DNA of 38,255 nt from CBCXVS01 sp965178525 (GTDB lineage Bacteria > Tectomicrobia > Entotheonellia > Entotheonellales > Entotheonellaceae): positions 1-38,255 of the forward strand of contig CBCXVS010000029.1 of NCBI GenBank assembly GCA_965178525.1, read 5' to 3'. The first letter of the stretch is position 1. Each line of letters starts with the position of its first letter. Shown piece after piece: positions 34,345 through 38,255 of this stretch. Below the pieces are notes generated by a model. That model searched no databases. It was not told the DNA's origin and worked only from the letters and a program-made list of their open reading frames with translations. The translations under genes were made by a program, and so were the position numbers.

Positions 34345-35732
34345 TTGGCTTCCGGAGTCATGTTCAATCGCGATATCAAACCGGGCGATGTCGTGGAATA
34401 TCGCGTGTTTCCAGCCACTTCCCCATCTAAGGCATAGAGACCGGCGCGGGTGACGTGAATCGGCGCCAACGTACCGACTAAGGATGGATCGCCTGGAAAA
34501 TTAATAATCTTATTGGTGCGTGTGCGCCCGGTCAACTTGGCCGGATCTTTCTTGCTTGGCCCCTCGACGAGCACGTCGAACGTACACCCCTCATATGGCA
34601 GGTTGGCTGCAAGTGAAATCCGTTTCTGCATATTGATGAGACCGTTAAAGCGGCGCTGTTTTACCTCCAGGGGGAGCTGACCGGGCAACCCTGGCGCTAC
34701 CGTATCCGGCCGCTCCGAATAGTTGAAGAGGAAGATGGAATCAAAGCGGACGACCTTCAGCATACGACGGGTTTCTAAAAATTCCTCCTCCGTTTCTCCC
34801 GGAAAGCCCACGATGACATCCGTGGAGAGTGCGATGCCAGGCACAGCCTCCCGAATCCGGGCAATGAGATCACGGTATCCCGCTGCCGAATACCCGCGCC
34901 GCATGAGTTTCAGGATGCGGTCGGTGCCGGCTTGAAAGGGCAAATGCAGCGCTTCGCAGACCTTGTCGATCGACGCCATGGCGTCGATCAGACGTGGCGT
35001 GAAGTCTAACGGGTGGGAGGTGACGAAGCGGATCCGTTCGATCCCTTCGATCGCGTCGACGGCTTCGAGCAGATCGGCAAAATCAGCGTTGCGAGGGCGA
35101 GAATCGACGCCATAGGCATTGACATTTTGTCCCAAGAGCGTGATCTCTTTGTAACCCGCATCGGCAAGGCCACGGACTTCGTCTAACACAACCGGCATGG
35201 GCCGGCTCACCTGCGGTCCACGGGTATTCGGCACGACACAGAACGAACAGCGTTTGTTGCACCCATGCATGACGCTGACAAACGCCGTCACCGGGTTGTC
35301 GCGTGAGACAGGCAGGGCGCCCAGATCATCGTCGAGGACGTTGTCGGTGACTTCCATGACCGGTGTGTCACTGGCTTCGACCTGACGTACCAGCTCAAGC
35401 ACTCGGCTGACATTGAGCGTTCCGAAAACGAGGTCAACGTACGGAGCCCGCTGCAGAATTTCTCCACGAGCCCGTTGCGGAATACAGCCGCATACGCCGA
35501 TAAGCATGTCACCGCGCTGCTGCTTGATGCGCTTGAGACGGCCCAGCTCACTATAAAATTTTTGGTCGGCCTTTTCACGAATACTGCAGGTATTGAGCAA
35601 CACCAGATGCGCCTGTTTGACATCATCGGTCAATTCGTAATCCGCCTGTTGCAACAAGCCGATAATCCGTTCTGAATCATATTGGTTCATCTGGCAGCCA
35701 TACGTCTTGATGGCCAGCTTCTTGGTGCCCAT
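34314..35732 (-). CDS. miaB: tRNA-2-methylthio-N6-dimethylallyladenosine synthase MiaB
   Basis: A 472-residue radical-SAM methylthiotransferase modifying A37 of tRNAs reading UNN codons. The N-terminal cluster cysteines are in TYGCQMNQYDSE, NTCSIREKA and GVCGCIPQ. The radical-SAM triad is HGCNKRCSFCVVP, followed by GYKEITLLGQNVNAYG and STDVIVGFPGETEEEF. The C-terminal TRAM domain (GCTFDVLVEGPSKKDPAKLTGRTRTNK) binds tRNA. AAGGA precedes ATG 35732. It is the last gene of the tight minus-strand operon; eight bases separate it from the Mo-oxidoreductase gene. Confidence 0.96.
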   Translation of the reverse strand: MGTKKLAIKTYGCQMNQYDSERIIGLLQQADYELTDDVKQAHLVLLNTCSIREKADQKFYSELGRLKRIKQQRGDMLIGVCGCIPQRARGEILQRAPYVDLVFGTLNVSRVLELVRQVEASDTPVMEVTDNVLDDDLGALPVSRDNPVTAFVSVMHGCNKRCSFCVVPNTRGPQVSRPMPVVLDEVRGLADAGYKEITLLGQNVNAYGVDSRPRNADFADLLEAVDAIEGIERIRFVTSHPLDFTPRLIDAMASIDKVCEALHLPFQAGTDRILKLMRRGYSAAGYRDLIARIREAVPGIALSTDVIVGFPGETEEEFLETRRMLKVVRFDSIFLFNYSERPDTVAPGLPGQLPLEVKQRRFNGLINMQKRISLAANLPYEGCTFDVLVEGPSKKDPAKLTGRTRTNKIINFPGDPSLVGTLAPIHVTRAGLYALDGEVAGNTRYSTTSPGLISRLNMTPEANHESSSRSRR

Positions 35733-35740
35733 GGTGTTCC

Positions 35741-36811
35741 TTACCTCTCATCCTCGTTCTGCAACGCATCTTGTTGGCGCAAAAATCGGTGTTGATCTTC
35801 GAGTAAATCGTCTATCGCCGCATCGGACAAGTCGAGACCTTGCACGTGCGCTGCCGGCATGCCAGGGCGCCAGAACTCGGCTGCAGCCAGACGCGCCTGG
35901 CGCATGGAACAGTCGCGGAGATCCGCACCCATCAACAGAACCCCTTCCAGGTCGGCCCCGGTGAGATCCGCGCCCTGCAGGTTCGCACCTTGCAGGTCAG
36001 AATTGGTCAGATTGGCGTCTCGTAAGTTGGCGCCGCGCAGATTACACCCGACCAGCGTGCAATGCTTTAACTGTACCTGCTCCATATCGGCACCGGCAAA
36101 ATCAGCATGGCGCAAATCCAGCGACAATAAAACCTGTTGGCGGTAGGGACGAAAATTGCTACTGCGACGCAAGCGCTCCACTTGTCCAGCACTCAGATTA
36201 CCCGATACATAGCGCTCTTCGTGCCAGAAATTCCCGTTGTTGTGATAGCCGCCACGTTCCCAGTGGCCCAAGGCGTCTGTGGTCAGAAAGCGCATCTCGT
36301 GCACCCACTTCACACTTTTATAAAAATAACGTGATGGGGCTACCACGCGCAGCGGATAGCCATGCGCGACGCTCAGGGGTTGGCCATCCATTTCCCAGGC
36401 CAGCAAGACGCCTTCTTGGCTCGCGACGTGTAGCGGTAGGGAGGAATCGTGATGGCGCGGTGAATACGCCACAAACTGCACAAAGCGCGCCGCGGCCGTC
36501 GGGCGTACCAGCGCCGCCAGCGTCGTAGACGCCACACCACGCCAGTGGCATCCCAGCCGGGACCAACGGGTGACGCAATGAATATCATACGTCACGTCGA
36601 CTTGCGGCAAGCTCAGGAATGCATCGTACGTCCAGCTCTGCGGCTGTTCGACTTCACCCCTGACGATGAAACGCCAACGCGGTAGGTCCAGTGCCAGAGG
36701 ATCCGGCTCTCGCTCCCCCACGACGGGAAACTTGCGTGTGGCTTGCTGGCGAGGTGGCAAGTGTGGCCGTTCCGGCACATCTGGCTGCTGGCGAATCGTG
36801 TTGTCCCCCAC
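35741..36811 (-). CDS. Sulfite-oxidase-type molybdopterin oxidoreductase fused to pentapeptide repeats
   Basis: A 356-residue two-part protein. Residues about 35-215 are a SUOX/YedY-type Mo-cofactor domain, with the molybdenum-ligand cysteine C79 in YDIHCVTRWSRLGCHW, GYPLRVVAPSRYFYKSVKWV, and the closing ERGGYHNNGNFWHEERYVSG. Residues about 240-310 are pentapeptide repeats of the A(D/N)Lxx type (GANLRDANLTNSDLQGANL then QGADLTGADLEGVLLMGADL), forming a right-handed quadrilateral helix. No Tat signal is seen, so it is probably cytoplasmic. The usual b-type haem partner is not adjacent. It lies between nth and miaB in the operon. Mo binding is secure; the substrate and the reason for the fusion are unknown. 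Confidence 0.88.
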   Translation of the reverse strand: MGDNTIRQQPDVPERPHLPPRQQATRKFPVVGEREPDPLALDLPRWRFIVRGEVEQPQSWTYDAFLSLPQVDVTYDIHCVTRWSRLGCHWRGVASTTLAALVRPTAAARFVQFVAYSPRHHDSSLPLHVASQEGVLLAWEMDGQPLSVAHGYPLRVVAPSRYFYKSVKWVHEMRFLTTDALGHWERGGYHNNGNFWHEERYVSGNLSAGQVERLRRSSNFRPYRQQVLLSLDLRHADFAGADMEQVQLKHCTLVGCNLRGANLRDANLTNSDLQGANLQGADLTGADLEGVLLMGADLRDCSMRQARLAAAEFWRPGMPAAHVQGLDLSDAAIDDLLEDQHRFLRQQDALQNEDER

Positions 36812-36827
36812 TGGGAACTCTCTCCCC

Positions 36828-37484
36828 TTAGCGCGAGCGCTTCACGCCAATACGCTTGCAAAGCGGCGCCACTGGACACTGCGTACAGATCGGCGAGGTT
36901 GGCTTACAGACGTGCTGTCCTAGCGCCACGAGCGTCGGATTGTATTCGATCCAGAATTCCTTTGGCAGCTTTTTGCGCAGCGCCATTTCCGTCGCCAGCG
37001 GACCTTTTGTCTTAATATATCCCCAGCGATTGGAAATGCGGTGTACATGGGTATCGACGCAGATGGCCGGAAGCCCATATCCCTCGGATAGCACCAGATT
37101 AGCCGTTTTGCGCCCGACACCATGAAAGGTCGTCAGGACATCGATATCGTCCGGCACGCACCCGTCAAATTCATCGAGCAGCCGTTGTGAAATCTGCAGA
37201 ATCTGAGGCGCTTTGGTGCGATAAAAGCCCACCGGATAAATCGCCTGCTCGATCATTTGCCGATCGAGCTGCACCATCGCCTGTGGTGTATCAGCCAGGG
37301 CAAAGAGACGCTGCGACGCTTTAACCGTCGTCTGATCCTGGGTCCGTAGACTCAAGATGGTAGACATCAGCACCCGGTAGGGATCGTGATGATCCTGGGC
37401 GTTCAAACTGACGACCGGGACGTCCCAGTGTGGAACCTCGCGGCGCAAGATGGTGATCGCTTCATATAGCTGTTTCCGTGTCAT
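36828..37484 (-). CDS. nth: Endonuclease III
   Basis: A 218-residue DNA glycosylase/AP lyase for oxidised pyrimidines. It has LMSTILSLRTQDQTT, the helix-hairpin-helix LTTFHGVGRKTANLVL with the catalytic Lys, the catalytic Asp in ICVDTHVHRISNRWG, and the iron-sulfur cluster cysteines C-x6-C-x2-C-x5-C in HVCKPTSPICTQCPVAPLC. Length is usual. It begins seven bases after the dsbA-like stop and ends 16 bases before the Mo-oxidoreductase start, so it is cotranscribed with them. Confidence 0.96.
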   Translation of the reverse strand: MTRKQLYEAITILRREVPHWDVPVVSLNAQDHHDPYRVLMSTILSLRTQDQTTVKASQRLFALADTPQAMVQLDRQMIEQAIYPVGFYRTKAPQILQISQRLLDEFDGCVPDDIDVLTTFHGVGRKTANLVLSEGYGLPAICVDTHVHRISNRWGYIKTKGPLATEMALRKKLPKEFWIEYNPTLVALGQHVCKPTSPICTQCPVAPLCKRIGVKRSR

Positions 37485-37491
37485 GTGCCCT

Positions 37492-38109
37492 TTAGGTCAC
37501 CCCGAATTTTTCCAGGACCTTCTCGTATTCTGCGCTCGGCACAGCTCCCACCACGCGTTCACCATCAGGAAAGATTACGGTGGGGATCGCGTATACCCTA
37601 TATGTATTGACGGCTTCCTCGTACTCATCCAACACATTGCGGCGCGTGACGCCACTATCAAAATCGTCGATAAAGCGGGCAAAATCCAAGGGCGCCTGGC
37701 GCACGAGGTCGAGCAGCTCATCGATGTTCGCAATATTGACCCCATGCTCGAAGAAACCGTGAAACAAGCGGAAGTGTACGTCCTCAAACGCCGCTTCCCC
37801 CTGCAAGGCGGCACACTTGGCGGCTTCTAATGCCGGCAAGCTCCAGTTCGGATAGTCGTCCCGCTGCCAGATATTCCAGGCAATGTCTTCTGGCTCGATC
37901 ATAGCCTTAATCCGCTGCCACGAGGCCTCGCGTTTCGTCCCGCTGAATTGCACGGACCGATCCGGCCCTGGACGGAGCGGAAACGCGCGGCGTTCAATGA
38001 CGAGCTGCTCGCCAAAGCGTTCCTGCAGGCGATGGAGGCGAACCGCCGCCGGGTAGCACCAGGGTCAGAGATAATCGGAAAACTCGAGGATACGTACAGG
38101 GACCACCAT
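37492..38109 (-). CDS. FrnE/DsbA-like thioredoxin-fold protein with in-frame UGA at the active site (candidate selenoprotein)
   Basis: From ATG 38109, with AAGGAG six bases upstream, the frame reads MVVPVRILEFSDYL, then TGA at 38065-38067, then PWCYPAAVRLHRLQE, and stays open to 37492 (205 residues if UGA is read). In FrnE/DsbA proteins this position is the first cysteine of SD(F/Y)xCPWCY, so the UGA replaces exactly the catalytic Cys, giving U15-P-W-C18. The remainder is a normal DsbA-like fold: the helical insert, VTRRNVLDEYEEAVN, and the cis-Pro loop YAIPTVIFPDG. A hairpin with a GUU loop lies 21 bases after the UGA. Nonsense mutation from TGC/TGT is the alternative. It heads a tight operon with nth. 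Ordinary ORF calling would start it at GTG 37953 and lose the active site. Confidence 0.85.
38037..38047 (-). promoter_or_regulatory. Candidate bacterial SECIS hairpin
   Basis: On the minus-strand mRNA GGCG-GUU-CGCC folds into a four-pair stem with G and U in the loop. The loop G lies 21 nucleotides after the UGA of the dsbA-like gene, inside the 16-37 range typical of bacterial SECIS elements. Longer outer pairing (CCUGGUG with CAUC...CAGG) is possible. The stem is short and GC-rich DNA makes such hairpins common, so this is supportive only. Confidence 0.4.
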
Positions 38110-38125
38110 ACCATGCTCCTTGTGC

Positions 38126-38161
38126 AGAGTGTCTGGATATCGCCAGATTATAGGACACTCT
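38126..38161. repeat. Inverted repeat upstream of the dsbA-like gene
   Basis: AGAGTGTC (38126-38133) and its exact complement GACACTCT (38154-38161) flank 20 bases, between the operon start and the insertion sequence. It could be an operator or just a small stem. No good promoter hexamers were fixed here. Confidence 0.35.
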
Positions 38162-38182
38162 ATGGCGCATGTCCAAGACTAG

Positions 38183-38255
38183 TCCGAAGTTCCTCCCGTG
38201 ATTCGGCGACAACTTGTTGAAATAAAAACTCAAAAGCCTGAAACGAATTGACCTT
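38183..38255 (-). mobile_element. Terminus of an insertion sequence, continuing past the window
   Basis: After CTAG (38179-38182) the sequence TCCGAAGTTCCTCCC starts, identical but for one base over 73 bases to the left end of the 17173-17433 element. On the minus strand an open frame (FLFQQVVAESREELRTS) reads out to a stop in flanking DNA and is presumably a transposase C-terminus. This is probably the end of the full-length parent IS whose body lies to the right. Insertion at CTAG is shared by both copies. Confidence 0.7.

Overview
The window is a bacterial chromosome segment at roughly 55-60% G+C. It carries mostly single genes or short operons of central and cofactor metabolism, separated by decayed mobile DNA. 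No rRNA, tRNA or CRISPR was seen. Several traits point to a large-genome environmental bacterium: family III CoA-transferase, LLM flavin monooxygenase, FAH-family hydrolase, BluB and CobB, a PAC2 protein, an ScfR/RamB-type regulator, and a perforin-like protein with hemopexin repeats. Uncultured Tectomicrobia/Entotheonella-like or deltaproteobacterium-related lineages would fit. This is inference from gene content only; there is no phylogenetic marker here.

Layout. 1-2.3 kb: an RHS/YD-repeat tail abutting a broken IS66-family transposase. 2.3-5.2 kb: a TerC/YgdQ-type membrane protein, a DUF697 protein and a MACPF plus hemopexin-repeat protein. 5.2-9.5 kb: a trace of an ISAs1-type transposase, an HD-domain protein, a CoA-transferase, a CinA-like protein whose amidase half looks dead, and scraps of a TnpB and a tyrosine recombinase. 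9.6-15.2 kb: a membrane-anchored TerB-like protein, an AAA/DUF4143 ATPase, dihydrolipoyl dehydrogenase and a ThDP enzyme. 15.2-19.1 kb is a decay and defence-like zone. It holds a multiply broken winged-helix/ATPase/TPR regulator interrupted by a 261-bp non-autonomous element with a perfect CTAG duplication, a degenerate DUF4258/YgiT pair, and an intact RHH-MazF toxin-antitoxin pair with a visible promoter and operator. 19.2-26.7 kb: alpha/beta hydrolase plus LLM monooxygenase, ligA plus a methyltransferase, and cysM-like plus FIST. 26.9-31.5 kb: FAH hydrolase, divergent bluB and cobB (cobalamin), and an isocitrate-lyase-family gene. 31.5-33.3 kb: an array of six AGCGAA half-sites lies between that lyase gene and a divergent ScfR/RamB-like regulator. 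Both genes carry a one-base homopolymer frameshift. 33.4-38.1 kb: a PAC2 gene converging on a tight four-gene minus-strand operon, dsbA-like, nth, Mo-oxidoreductase/pentapeptide fusion, miaB. The window ends inside an insertion sequence whose terminus matches the 261-bp element.

The most interesting observation is at 37492-38109. A FrnE/DsbA-like thioredoxin-fold gene has an in-frame UGA exactly where the first cysteine of its CPWC active site should be, with a good Shine-Dalgarno site upstream and a GUU-loop hairpin at bacterial-SECIS distance downstream. It is a strong candidate selenoprotein (UPWC) that simple ORF calling truncates. Also notable are the MACPF-hemopexin protein, the six-half-site operator, the exactly reconstructable CTAG insertion and the Mo-oxidoreductase/pentapeptide fusion.
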